In this document: positions 39,106 through 47,642 of the stretch, piece after piece
Layout: each line of letters starts with the position of its first letter
Position numbering within the stretch: position 1 is the stretch's first letter
Source of the DNA: Psychromonas sp. Urea-02u-13
GTDB lineage: Bacteria > Pseudomonadota > Gammaproteobacteria > Enterobacterales > Psychromonadaceae
Assembly (NCBI RefSeq): GCF_002835995.1
Contig: NZ_PJBZ01000041.1
Span: 62,001-126,000, forward strand
DNA: 64,000 nucleotides
Direction: 5' to 3'
The notes under the pieces: generated by a model
Told to the model about the DNA's origin: nothing
Seen by the model: only the letters and a program-made list of their open reading frames with translations
Databases searched by the model: none
Position numbers and translations under genes: made by a program

Positions 39106-39133
39106 TCAAAAAGAGGCGTTTATTTCGCCTCTT
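39106..39133 (-). terminator. Terminator / possible attenuator upstream of pheS
   Basis: On the minus strand: stem AAGAGGCG/CGCCTCTT, loop aaataaa, then five Ts. It lies about 100 bases after the FAA hydrolase stop and 97 before the pheS ATG. It is either the end of the upstream operon or a pheST attenuator; no Phe-rich leader ORF is visible, which favours the former. Confidence 0.75.
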
Positions 39134-39238
39134 CACCCAAAGGCGCGGCTATGTGGCGATTGATTATGTTGCAGATTATTGGTTTCTGGCATTTTAATGC
39201 ACTAGCGTGTTCAGTTATTAACGTGAATTTGGTATCAA

Positions 39239-39850
39239 CTACACGGCTTGCCATTGTTGTTCAATTAACAGCGTTTCACCTTGATAAATTCGTCCAATGA
39301 AAACATCACCCGCTAATACAACACCTACACCTTTAGGTGTACCGGTCATTAAAATATCGCCATCTAAAAAACTCATAAACGTACTGACTTCTTGAAGTAT
39401 CTCAGCAGGTTTGTGAATCATTAAATCGTAATTAGCATGTTGAATCAGTTTATTATTGATCAAAAGTTGCATTGATAGTGTTTCTACAGCATCAGAAAAA
39501 GGAACAAAATCACTAAATACAGCCGATTTATCAAAGGCTTTAGCACGTTCCCATGGCAACCCTTTACTTTTCAGCTTTGCTTGCACACCACGTTTAGTGA
39601 GATCTAAACCTATGCCAACAGCAGTGATTTGATTGTTTTCAATAACCAATGAGATTTCCGCTTCATAATGTATGGTTTCGTTATTATCACTGACTAGTTG
39701 GCTATCAATCGCAGAGTTAGGTTTAACAAAAATAACCGCCTGATCAGGCATTTCATTATTAAGTTCTTTAATATGTTCGACATAATTTCGACCAATACAA
39801 ACGATTTTAGACGGATAACTTTTTTTTCCAGCGATATTAATTGAATTCAT
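39239..39850 (-). CDS. Fumarylacetoacetate hydrolase family protein (YcgM-like)
   Basis: FAH-fold hydrolase or decarboxylase of 203 residues. Visible: 'KIVCIGRNYVEHIKEL', 'IFVKPNSAI', 'YEAEISLVI' with the metal-binding Glu residues, 'RAKAFDKSAVFSDF' and 'GDILMTGTPKGVG'. The short length fits the YcgM/FAHD1 group, which includes acylpyruvases and oxaloacetate decarboxylases. The exact substrate is not determined. It starts 27 bases after a PilZ gene on the same strand. Confidence 0.8.
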   Translation of the reverse strand: MNSINIAGKKSYPSKIVCIGRNYVEHIKELNNEMPDQAVIFVKPNSAIDSQLVSDNNETIHYEAEISLVIENNQITAVGIGLDLTKRGVQAKLKSKGLPWERAKAFDKSAVFSDFVPFSDAVETLSMQLLINNKLIQHANYDLMIHKPAEILQEVSTFMSFLDGDILMTGTPKGVGVVLAGDVFIGRIYQGETLLIEQQWQAV

Positions 39851-39877
39851 GCAGGTCTCGTTTCTGTTTAATTTAAT

Positions 39878-40168
39878 TTAATAAATAGCAACAAACTCTA
39901 GGGCAATAACAAACCCGCTGTCAGTCGCTTGAACACAGCTCACATCGGCATCTGCATTTAGCGCAGGAAAATGCGCATCTTGATCATCAAAACGCACAGC
40001 GATTTCATCGTGTAATTTTAAATGCTTCTCAGGCAGGTAAATCGACATGCCTTCAGTGTTTACATCTTTGCAATCCACTGTTTGATCATGTCCATTATGG
40101 GTAATCTTCACTTGAGAGGTAAAACGAAGACGTTCAAAAGTACGCCTTTCTTGCTGATTTAATAACAC
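39878..40168 (-). CDS. PilZ-domain protein, GTG start (copy 1)
   Basis: Small cyclic-di-GMP receptor, 96 residues from GTG 40168, which has AGGAG five bases upstream. The frame is open further, but that start lacks a ribosome site. The c-di-GMP-binding RxxxR is in ERRTFERLRF and the second motif, DVNTEGMSI (D/NxSxxG type), has Thr in place of Ser. It has the same length and layout as the PilZ gene at 58360 ('FPALNADAD' here, 'FPPLDADAT' there). It follows a diguanylate cyclase gene by 67 bases, suggesting a local signal-receptor pair. Confidence 0.85.
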   Translation of the reverse strand: MLLNQQERRTFERLRFTSQVKITHNGHDQTVDCKDVNTEGMSIYLPEKHLKLHDEIAVRFDDQDAHFPALNADADVSCVQATDSGFVIALEFVAIY

Positions 40169-40235
40169 AAATACTCCTGCTAACAATGGCTCTAATAGCA
40201 AGTTATCGGCAGAAGTATTTAAAAATGAAGCAGAT

Positions 40236-41258
40236 TTACAAAATAGGTAAAACGCGGTTTCGCCCTAATCTTTTCGCTTCGTAAAGAAACTCATCCGCAC
40301 GGGTAATAAAGTTGTGTAACGAATCTCCCTGTTGGAACTCAACGACCCCTAAAGAGATAGTGACATTATTTATTTTTTCACCGGTGCGTTTATCTTTCAA
40401 GGTGAGTTTTTCGATGACTTTACGTATGCTTTCAGCAAAATGACGTGCGATACGTAATTTGCTTTTAGGGATTAAAATAGCAAATTCTTCACCACCAAAT
40501 CGATAAGCACTGGCGCCATTACGCATACTATCGTTTAATTTTCGCCCTACCGCTTTTAATACCTGATCCCCCAATAAATGGCCCCATTGATCATTAAAGT
40601 TTTTAAAGTGATCAATATCCGCTAAAACCAAACATAAACCTTGGTTGTTTTTTTCCAAATAAGCGGAAAGTTCGGTATCAAAGGCATGGCGGTTGAGTAG
40701 GCCTGTGAGTGAATCATATAACGCCAGTTTTTGGCTTTTTTCTAGCTGTGCTTTTAATGACGCGATTTCGCCTTTTGCATTTTCTAAGCTTTTGCTAAAA
40801 AAAGCCGTTGAACGATGCATGTTTTTTGAATCACCCTGAAGTTTTTTGACTAAGCCAATCACCTCTTCTACCGATAATCCTTCCTGCTCAACACTATTAA
40901 TGTCATCAAACGTTTTTTCAAATGCTTTCTGAAAAGTATTAGTATCTTTATGGGTATCAATTAAGGATTTATCTAATTGAATAAGCATTTTATCGATGCT
41001 GGTTCTTAATTCCAAGGTTTCAGAGTCAGTTTTGCTTGCCACAAAATCACGATAAAGTGACTCCGCTTGAATAGGCGGACAAATATCATTATTTGCCATT
41101 AAATCATTCAGTTGTTCGTTTAATTCAGGTAATTCATCGGACACGTAAGTATACCAGAGGGCATAATTAACGGGTGTGGTAGGTACTTTATATTTCATCA
41201 TCAACGGCAAGGCTTTCTTGAGATTTGCCGCTGATTTCATTAATAAACTGCTGTTCAT
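40236..41258 (-). CDS. Diguanylate cyclase, GGDEF domain
   Basis: Makes cyclic-di-GMP from GTP; 340 residues. The N-terminal ~170 residues are helical, soluble and coiled-coil-like ('NAKGEIASLKAQLEKSQKL'), with no membrane segment. The C-terminal GGDEF domain contains 'LYDSLTGLLNRHAF', 'ADIDHFKNFNDQWGH' and the active site FGGEEF. The residues before the active site (SMRNGASAYR) do not form an RxxD I-site, so product inhibition may be absent. A PilZ gene follows on the same strand. Confidence 0.92.
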   Translation of the reverse strand: MNSSLLMKSAANLKKALPLMMKYKVPTTPVNYALWYTYVSDELPELNEQLNDLMANNDICPPIQAESLYRDFVASKTDSETLELRTSIDKMLIQLDKSLIDTHKDTNTFQKAFEKTFDDINSVEQEGLSVEEVIGLVKKLQGDSKNMHRSTAFFSKSLENAKGEIASLKAQLEKSQKLALYDSLTGLLNRHAFDTELSAYLEKNNQGLCLVLADIDHFKNFNDQWGHLLGDQVLKAVGRKLNDSMRNGASAYRFGGEEFAILIPKSKLRIARHFAESIRKVIEKLTLKDKRTGEKINNVTISLGVVEFQQGDSLHNFITRADEFLYEAKRLGRNRVLPIL

Positions 41259-41454
41259 TTCACTCCCTACAAACTTTATCGTCTAACACTAAGCTATTAG
41301 CATAGCGTGAATAAAATAGCTTTGTGCATTTTTTTGAATATTCATTGATCTTTGCACCGATAGCCCCATTTACAAGCTCAGCTAAAGTGCGTAATCTGCG
41401 CGTTCAAAGAAAAGTCCCTGCTTATCTACAAAATTTATTCACTAAGGTATTCCA

Positions 41455-42810
41455 GTGCTCGCTAAAAAAACACATAACCTACAAACAATATTAACTTTTA
41501 TTGTGCCTTCATTAATTGGCTTATTGCTATTTATGATGCCCATTAGCTTTCAAGGTAATATTACGATACCGATCGCAATCATTGCTAAAACACTGCAAAG
41601 TTTACTCGGCGATACCCTACCCCTTATTGTTACTTGTATTGTCTTATTTACGGCGGTCATTACTTCGCTGCATAAACTGTTTAAGTTTAATATCATCAAA
41701 AACAATGAATTCTTTAATGATTTGATCGATGTTTCACCCGTGTGGTTTGTTATTCGTTTGTTAGGCGCTATTTTTATCAGCTTGACTTACTTGGCTATCG
41801 GGCCTGAAATGATTTACTCGGGCAATACCGGTGCGTTAGTGCTTAACGATCTTTTACCGGTGCTATTTTGTGTCTTTACCTTTGCCGGTTTATTACTGCC
41901 TTTATTACTTAATTTTGGCCTACTAGAATTATTTGGTACTTTATTAACCAAAGTGATGCGTCCTATTTTCAACTTACCAGGACGAAGCGCGATTGATTGT
42001 ATGGCTTCATGGTTGGGTGATGGTAGTGTCGGTATTTTGATGACCAGCAAACAATACGAAGCTAAGTTTTACACGCAACGTGAAGCAGCTGTTATTGGTA
42101 CCACCTTCTCTGCAGTTTCAATCACTTTCTCGTTAGTGGTTATTTCACAGGTTCAACTTGAACACCTCTTTTTACCTTTCTACCTAGCAGTTTGTTTAGC
42201 CGGTGTGGTTGCAGCGATTATCGTGCCTAAATTACCCCCTTTATGCTGGAAAAAAGACAATTACATTGATGGCACAGAACGCCTGACTAACAATGAATTA
42301 ACACCCGCAGGTCACAATATTTTTTCTTGGGGACTTGAACAAGCGTTGGTAAAAGCATCCGATAGCACAGGTTTTAAAAACACCTTTAAAGATGGCATAA
42401 AAAATGTCATCGATATGGTATTTGGCGTATTACCCGTGGTGATGGCAATGGGTACAATTGCATTAATCATTGCAGAGTACACTCCTGTATTCGCTTACCT
42501 CGGTTACCCGTTTATTCCGTTATTAGAATTATTACAAATTCCAGAAGCGGCTGCAGCGTCACAAACTATCGTAGTTGGTTTTGCAGATATGTTTATCCCG
42601 TCTATTCTTGCTGCCTCTATTGAATCAGACATGACTCGTTTTATTATTGCAGCTATGTCAGTAACACAGCTTATTTACATGAGTGAAGTGGGCGCCTTAT
42701 TATTAGGCAGTAAAATACCCGTTAATGTGGTTGAACTGTTTGTTATCTTTATTTTACGAACGTTAGTGACCTTGCCTGTTATTGCAGGTGTCGCACATCT
42801 TATTTTTTAA
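41455..42810 (+). CDS. YjiH family membrane protein
   Basis: Polytopic inner-membrane protein of 451 residues with a nucleoside-recognition (Gate) domain. It starts at GTG 41455, with AAGG seven bases upstream. About ten hydrophobic segments. Family marks are 'SAIDCMASWLGDGSVGILMT' and 'DMFIPSILAASIESDMTRFIIAAMSVTQLIYMSEVGALLLGSK'-type blocks in the C-terminal half. YjiH proteins are presumed transporters of unknown substrate. It is followed ten bases later by marC, so the two are cotranscribed. Confidence 0.8.
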   Translation: MLAKKTHNLQTILTFIVPSLIGLLLFMMPISFQGNITIPIAIIAKTLQSLLGDTLPLIVTCIVLFTAVITSLHKLFKFNIIKNNEFFNDLIDVSPVWFVIRLLGAIFISLTYLAIGPEMIYSGNTGALVLNDLLPVLFCVFTFAGLLLPLLLNFGLLELFGTLLTKVMRPIFNLPGRSAIDCMASWLGDGSVGILMTSKQYEAKFYTQREAAVIGTTFSAVSITFSLVVISQVQLEHLFLPFYLAVCLAGVVAAIIVPKLPPLCWKKDNYIDGTERLTNNELTPAGHNIFSWGLEQALVKASDSTGFKNTFKDGIKNVIDMVFGVLPVVMAMGTIALIIAEYTPVFAYLGYPFIPLLELLQIPEAAAASQTIVVGFADMFIPSILAASIESDMTRFIIAAMSVTQLIYMSEVGALLLGSKIPVNVVELFVIFILRTLVTLPVIAGVAHLIF

Positions 42811-42820
42811 GGAATAAAAC

Positions 42821-43417
42821 ATGGATATCGCTATATATCTACACGCGATGACGGCACTGTTTGTTATTATTGACCCGATTGGCGCAGCCTTGATATTTAA
42901 CTCTTTAGTGGGTAATGGAGATAAAAAATATCGTTATATAATGGCGACTAAAGCGATTATTATTAGTGGTTTAACGCTAATATTGTTTGGTAATTATGGG
43001 GAAGCGCTATTTTCGCATTTGGGCATTAATATCAACTCATTGCGCATTTCAGGGGGACTATTACTGTTCTTCACTGCATTTCAAATGATTACCTCTGACA
43101 TGAGCTTTAGTAGTAAAGGAGAGCAGACTGATATTTCTGTTTTTCCGATGTCTATCCCGCTATTAGCAGGACCGGGCACACTGACACTGGCACTTCTGTT
43201 GTTCTCTCAGACAACAGAAACAGCCGGTATCATGGCCGTTTCTGCCGCTATTATTAGTACGCTATTATTAACCTTTGTTTTAATGTTGGTATCCAAACAC
43301 CTTAAAAAAGTGATTGGGAAAACCGGTGATGAAATTTTGAAACGCTTTCTAGGCGTAATATTAGCAGCACTTGCTATTCAATTTATTTACGATGGTATTC
43401 GCAACCTAATGGCATAA
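42821..43417 (+). CDS. MarC family integral membrane protein
   Basis: UPF0056/MarC protein, 198 residues with six predicted membrane helices. Marks: 'FVIIDPIGAALIF', 'LRISGGLLLFFTAFQMI', 'VFPMSIPLLAGPGTL' and 'LKRFLGVILAALAIQFIYDGI'. Despite the name, MarC is not known to confer antibiotic resistance; its function is open. Second gene after yjiH (10-base gap). A strong hairpin follows the stop. Confidence 0.9.
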   Translation: MDIAIYLHAMTALFVIIDPIGAALIFNSLVGNGDKKYRYIMATKAIIISGLTLILFGNYGEALFSHLGININSLRISGGLLLFFTAFQMITSDMSFSSKGEQTDISVFPMSIPLLAGPGTLTLALLLFSQTTETAGIMAVSAAIISTLLLTFVLMLVSKHLKKVIGKTGDEILKRFLGVILAALAIQFIYDGIRNLMA

Positions 43418-43438
43418 ACGCTATAAGCTATTAGCATA

Positions 43439-43477
43439 AAAAGTAACGTTAACCTGCTAATCGTTAACGTTACTTTT
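43439..43477 (+). terminator. marC terminator
   Basis: A perfect 15-bp stem AAAAGTAACGTTAAC/GTTAACGTTACTTTT with a 9-base loop ending in Ts. Its right arm is the start of a 21-bp sequence repeated at the far end of the REP islet. Confidence 0.85.
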
Positions 43478-43483
43478 GAATTT
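43463..43483 (+). repeat. 21-bp direct repeat flanking the REP islet, left copy
   Basis: gttaacgtta-c-ttttgaattt, identical at 20 of 21 positions with 47622-47642. It lies at the junction of the marC terminator and the first REP sequence. Confidence 0.7.
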
Positions 43484-43484
43484 T

Positions 43485-43574
43485 CTCTCTCGTTCCCACG
43501 CTCTGCGTGGTAATGCATAACCACCACAAGTAACTCGCACAAATAACTACCACAATTTACAAATATCAATCAGC
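43485..43574. repeat. REP unit at the 3' end of the broken RAYT gene
   Basis: tctctcgttcccacg followed by ctctgcgtggtaatgcata and a conserved tail running into the RAYT stop. The same ~80-bp unit occurs twice in tandem at 46467-46627, next to the intact RAYT. Confidence 0.85.
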
Positions 43575-44413
43575 CCGCCTTCATTTTCATCATTACGGGC
43601 ACTGGAATAACGCCAATAAGTCGCTTGATCAACATATCCACGCTTAACCGGATTTTGATGAATATAATCTATCTTTTGTCGCATCATCTCCTCAGATTGG
43701 ATAATTTCAGGATGTACCCCCTCCTGCCAAAATTGATAAGCGCAATCACCTTTTATGCGCTTTTTTATAAAAAGCTAACTGATCTAAAATCGTTTTTACA
43801 TGATGTGTTGTTAAACATGCAATTAACTGTTTCGCGGTACATACCCATGTTACTTCAAGATGCTTTGTCAGGCACAAGCTCGATAACCAGAGCAAGGCAC
43901 AACATGAGGTAACCTATCGAACGTTAACTACGTGAACCTTCTAACGGTAGGATTAAAAAAAAGACTTTAATCCATTATTGTTATTCACTTTTCAATTGTT
44001 GTAACGCAGGGCTGCCATGGTTGAATAATAAGCGAGCTTGCGCCCCGTAGGGCAAGGTAACTTGCGCCAATCTACGTCGTTATAAAATTTCGACTTAGAA
44101 TGACTAGGCTTCAATTTTATGCCTAGTATATCAGCACCATTTTCCTTGCTGACTTTGCATATTGAAGTAGCATGGGTATCTAATTTTAATCGTGCTAAGT
44201 CTTTTCCTAATTGATCACTTTGAGCAACAAGATGGAGATGATTTTCAAGAATAACGTAAGCATGGACGTTTAATCCCTCTGCCATGAGAAAGCGTAACGA
44301 ATTTAAAATAATATCAACCGTCTGTGGACGTGTAAAAACAGGTATCCAATGCAATACCGTTAATGTGAAAAAATGAGGTGCATCTTGTTGTATTATTTTA
44401 TATCGGCTTCTTC
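43547..44413 (-). pseudogene. REP-associated tyrosine transposase, broken copy
   Basis: Near-identical to the intact RAYT at 46608-47138 but inactivated in three ways. The start is lost: where the intact gene reads ATGGGAAGAAGC this one reads TTTATAGAAGAAGC. A 339-bp MITE-like element interrupts it right after 'KDLARLK'. One extra T in a run (caccttttatg against cacctttatg) shifts the frame in the 3' part. The HUH motif region (ENHLHLVAQ) is still readable. Confidence 0.9.
43841..44179. mobile_element. MITE-like element, 339 bp, copy B
   Basis: Ends are ATACCCATGTTACTTCAAG and, inward from the right, ATACCCATGCTACTTCAAT. It sits in the broken RAYT gene, and comparison with the intact RAYT (ttcgcggtat|acgattttaatcg) places the junctions within a few bases. 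It is related to the element at 31586-31914. A small ORF reading out of it into RAYT sequence is not a gene. Confidence 0.8.
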
Positions 44414-44546
44414 TATAAAGGACGGGCTCCGCTTTTCCCCAAAATCATGTAGCGAACGACACTCATGGGGATAGAAAAGCTTGCCACCTAGTGACAAACA
44501 CTAAGCTTTAAGGGAAAATGTAATAAATGAAACAGAGGCAGCGTAA

Positions 44547-45608
44547 ATGGTCAATCAGCTAACAGAAAATAGCGAATTGTTACTTAACAATATCAGGCAA
44601 CTATTAATTCAAGGTCGCAAGCAGGTTGCACAGGTGGTGAACAGCGCCATGGTGCAAACCTATTGGGAAATTGGTCGTGTAATTGTTGAAGATGAACAAC
44701 AGGGGAAAACACGCGCAGAATATGGAAAATCGCTATTAAAAAACTTATCAAACTCATTAACGCAAGAGTTTGGTAAAGGCTTCGATAGTTCAAATCTACG
44801 TAATATGCGTCTGTTTTATCTGGCCTTTCCAATTCGTGACGCAGTGCGTCACACTTTGTCGTGGACCCATTATCGCACCCTTATCCGCATTGAAACTGAA
44901 CAGAGTCGCCAATGGTACATGAACGAGGCGATCGAGCAAGCATGGTCTGTCCGTGCATTAGAGCGCCAAATTGGCACGCTTTATTACGAGCGATTACTGG
45001 CCACGCAAGCCAAGAAAGGCGATATTAGTACGGTATTGAATGAGGCCGAGCAGAAAACCAGTGAGCTTGCCCTGTCTGCCAAAGATTACCTACGTGACCC
45101 CTATATTTTTGATTTCTTGGGGCTATCCAGTGATGGTTTACAAGAGAGTAAGTTAGAGCAAGCCTTGATTGATAACTTGCAAAAATTCTTACTTGAACTG
45201 GGTAAAGGGTTTGCCTTTGTCGACCGCCAACAACGCATCAGCACCGATGATGGCGACTATTACATCGACTTGGTCTTCTACAACTTTCACCTTAAATGTT
45301 TCCTGCTCATTGATCTTAAAATGCATAAACTCAGCCACCAAGATGTCGGGCAAATGGATATGTATGTACGCATGTACGAAGAAAAAAAACGCAGAGCCGA
45401 TGACAACCCCACTATCGGCTTAATTTTGTGCACTGAAAATAATCACACAGTGGCTAAATACTCCGTGCTCAATGACAGTGCACAATTGTTTGCCTCAAAA
45501 TACATGACCGAGTTACCTAGCGAAGAAGAGTTAAGCCTGCAACTAGAAAAAGAGCGTCAGCACCTATTAGCATTGGCAGCGGAAAAAGCAGGAGATCAAT
45601 CATGTTAG
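44547..45608 (+). CDS. DUF1016 / YhcG-type PD-(D/E)XK nuclease-like protein
   Basis: 353 residues. The N-terminal DUF1016_N part has 'AMVQTYWEIGRVIVEDEQ', 'YGKSLLKNLSNSLTQEFG' and 'FDSSNLRNMRLFY'. The C-terminal nuclease part has 'FLGLSSDG', 'LGKGFAFVDRQ', then 'YYIDLVFYN' and 'LLIDLKMHKL', giving the D...(D)xK catalytic pattern. Homologues are found near restriction and other defence genes; the precise activity is unknown. Its stop overlaps the next gene (ATGTTAG), so both are made together. The pair sits between two RAYT copies and REP arrays. Confidence 0.85.
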   Translation: MVNQLTENSELLLNNIRQLLIQGRKQVAQVVNSAMVQTYWEIGRVIVEDEQQGKTRAEYGKSLLKNLSNSLTQEFGKGFDSSNLRNMRLFYLAFPIRDAVRHTLSWTHYRTLIRIETEQSRQWYMNEAIEQAWSVRALERQIGTLYYERLLATQAKKGDISTVLNEAEQKTSELALSAKDYLRDPYIFDFLGLSSDGLQESKLEQALIDNLQKFLLELGKGFAFVDRQQRISTDDGDYYIDLVFYNFHLKCFLLIDLKMHKLSHQDVGQMDMYVRMYEEKKRRADDNPTIGLILCTENNHTVAKYSVLNDSAQLFASKYMTELPSEEELSLQLEKERQHLLALAAEKAGDQSC

Positions 45609-46318
45609 TCTTTAACTGCACCAAAGCAGCCGCTGATTTTTTTACCGTGACACGTAAAGGCGAGAAAATTTCTTGCCTTGAGCCAGCCCCCCATAAAACC
45701 ATTGCCGAATCAGTCGCTACGCCTGTATTTCCTAATGATGTCGAAGCGCAAGAAAACGGCAGTTTTCAATGGCAATGGGTGGTGCATTGCGTTTCCATTA
45801 AGCGTAAAAAATACTTAATGGTGATGGATGTACACAGTCGATTCTGCATTACTTTGCTCGCAGGTAAAAAAGGCGACCAATATGCATTCCTTAATGCCTT
45901 TGAGTCTATTTTAAAATCGACCTTTCATTGCCTTGCTCATGAAAATGGCATCGATGAAGCTGAAATCGAAATCTGTCTTGATAGCTATGACAGCAAAGTG
46001 AATACCTGCGCCTTTCATGCGCGAAGTGATCGTAGCGTGCAAGGGCATCTCAACGATGTGCATTGGCATCTTGAACGTCACTGTTATGAAGATGGCATGT
46101 TACTTGACGAGTTAGACTTGTTGAACTTTAACCTTTTTACCGGTCAAATCCCGCGTAACGCCAAAAACCGCAAAGCGCTCTTTTTCCCTTATCGAGAATT
46201 TATGCGTTTTTGGCAGGCACAAATACAAGGTGACAATAGCGCAGTGCATAACTCCGTGCATGTCATTGAAAATGAAAAGTTAAGCAATATTGTTGTATTG
46301 AGCGACTATCGAAAATGA
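45602..46318 (+). CDS. DUF6933-like protein coupled to the DUF1016 nuclease
   Basis: 238 residues, soluble, no signal peptide. The N-terminus 'MLVFNCTKAAADFF' and the block 'WQWVVHCVSIKRKKYLMVMDVHSRF' resemble the DUF6933 domain, a family of unknown function; this match is from memory and moderate. The start ATG lies inside the last codons of the DUF1016 gene (7-base overlap), which implies fixed stoichiometry or interaction. It could be a partner or an antidote of the nuclease; there is no direct evidence for either. Confidence 0.6.
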   Translation: MLVFNCTKAAADFFTVTRKGEKISCLEPAPHKTIAESVATPVFPNDVEAQENGSFQWQWVVHCVSIKRKKYLMVMDVHSRFCITLLAGKKGDQYAFLNAFESILKSTFHCLAHENGIDEAEIEICLDSYDSKVNTCAFHARSDRSVQGHLNDVHWHLERHCYEDGMLLDELDLLNFNLFTGQIPRNAKNRKALFFPYREFMRFWQAQIQGDNSAVHNSVHVIENEKLSNIVVLSDYRK

Positions 46319-46466
46319 ATGAGAGTCTAAGATGCCCGCATATTCAAACATTAACAGTGCTAAACCAACCATTTAAATTTAATAAACGAGAAGTTCCCCT
46401 TACTCCGCGTGGGAACTCAGGCTGACTATGTTGATCTCTAGCACTACTTTGACTTTGATTATGCAA

Positions 46467-46627
46467 TCTCTCGTTCCTACGTTCTGCGTGGTAATGCATA
46501 ACTACCACAAGTAACTAGCACAAATAATTACCACAATTTACAAATATCTCTCGTTCCCACGCTCTGCGTGGTAATGCATAACCACCACAAGTAACTAGCA
46601 CAAATAACTACCACAATTTACAAATAT
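46467..46627. repeat. 80-bp tandem REP duplication at the intact RAYT 3' end
   Basis: Two units, 46467-46546 and 46547-46627, each starting tctctcgttcc and ending caaatat. Each contains a REP palindrome (acg.tctgcgtggtaatgcata) and the RAYT stop region. The unit next to the gene supplies its real stop. Confidence 0.85.
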
Positions 46628-47138
46628 CAATCAGCCCGACTTCATTTTCATAATTACGGGCACTGGAATAACGCCAATGAGTCGCTTGATCAACATATCC
46701 ACGCTTAACCGGATTTTGATGAATATAATCTATCTTTTGTCGCATCATATCGTCAGATAGGATCATTTCAGGATGTACACCCTCCTGCCAGAATTGATAA
46801 GCGCAATCACCTTTATGCGCTTTTTTATAAAAAGCCAACTGATCTAAAATCGTTTTTACATGATGTGTTGTTAAATATGCAATTAACTGTTTCGCGGTAT
46901 ACGATTTTAATCGTGCTAAGTCTTTTCCTAATTGATCACTTTGAACAACAAGATGGAGATGATTTTCAAGAATAACGTAAGCATGAACGTTTAATCCCTC
47001 TGCCATGAGAAAACGTAACGAATTTAAAATAATATCAACCGTCTGTGGACGTGTAAAAACAGGTATCCAATGCAATACGGTTAATGTGACAAAATGAGGA
47101 GCATCTTGTTGTATTATTTTATATCGGCTTCTTCCCAT
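46608..47138 (-). CDS. REP-associated tyrosine transposase (RAYT), intact
   Basis: Single-domain Y1 transposase of the IS200-like superfamily, 176 residues. HUH-type metal motif in ENHLHLVVQ; candidate nucleophilic Tyr in LKSYTAKQLIAYL; C-terminal 'YIHQNPVKRGYVDQATHWRYSSA' is diagnostic of RAYTs. These proteins cut and mobilise REP hairpins rather than carrying their own terminal repeats. REP palindromes sit directly on both sides. The start ATG 47138 lies just after a REP on the right. Confidence 0.92.
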   Translation of the reverse strand: MGRSRYKIIQQDAPHFVTLTVLHWIPVFTRPQTVDIILNSLRFLMAEGLNVHAYVILENHLHLVVQSDQLGKDLARLKSYTAKQLIAYLTTHHVKTILDQLAFYKKAHKGDCAYQFWQEGVHPEMILSDDMMRQKIDYIHQNPVKRGYVDQATHWRYSSARNYENEVGLIDICKLW

Positions 47139-47146
47139 GGTGACTC

Positions 47147-47182
47147 CTTATGCATTACCACGCAGAGCGTGGGAACGAGTTG
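47147..47182. repeat. REP palindrome beside the RAYT start
   Basis: cttatgcattaccacgca followed by gagcgtgggaacgag, the inverse orientation of the REPs at 43491 and 46551. It gives the RAYT gene REPs in opposite orientation on its two sides. Confidence 0.85.
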
Positions 47183-47205
47183 ACGAGTTAAATAGAGATT
47201 ACGCT

Positions 47206-47605
47206 TAGTCCCCATGCTCCGCGTGGGGATTCAGACTGACTGAGTTGATTTCTAGCACTACTTTGCTTATGCATTACCACGCGGAGCGTGGGAACGAGTT
47301 ATCCGCCTAGTCCCCATGCTCCGCGTGGGGATTCAGACTGACTGAGTTGATTTCTAGCACTACTTTGCTTATGCATTACCACGCGGAGCGTGGGAACGAG
47401 TTATCCCGCCTAGTCCCCATGCTCCGCGTGGGGATTCAGACTGACTGAGTTGATTTCTAGCACTACTTTGGTTATGCATTACCACGCGGAGCGTGGGAAC
47501 GAGTTATCCCGCCTAGTCCCCATGCTCCGCGTGGGGATTCAGACTGACTGAGTTGATTTCTAGCACTACTTTGCTTATGTATTACCACGCGGAGCGTGGG
47601 AACGA
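47206..47605. repeat. BIME-like array: four tandem 102-103 bp units
   Basis: Units start at 47206, 47308, 47411 and 47514 and are almost identical. Each has a first palindrome tccccatgctccgcgtgggga, the spacer ttcagactgactgag..ctactttg, and a second palindrome around accacgcggagcgtggga. No spacer diversity and no cas genes, so not CRISPR. It matches the plan of RAYT-associated BIMEs. Confidence 0.9.
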
Positions 47606-47621
47606 TTTAAACACGCTAGTT

Positions 47622-47642
47622 GTTAACGTTATTTTTGAATTT
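47622..47642 (+). repeat. 21-bp direct repeat flanking the REP islet, right copy
   Basis: gttaacgtta-t-ttttgaattt; matches 43463-43483 at 20 of 21 positions. Here it includes the last codons and stop of the minus-strand SDR gene. Confidence 0.7.

Noticed and set aside
43992-44354. Separate 120-residue ORF
   Set aside because: It is a chimera: its first part is RAYT sequence and its last part reads into the inserted MITE-like element.
47206-47605. Regular array of four ~102-bp units that could be read as CRISPR
   Set aside because: The whole unit is conserved with no variable spacers, contains two palindromes, and sits beside a RAYT; no cas genes. It is a REP/BIME array.
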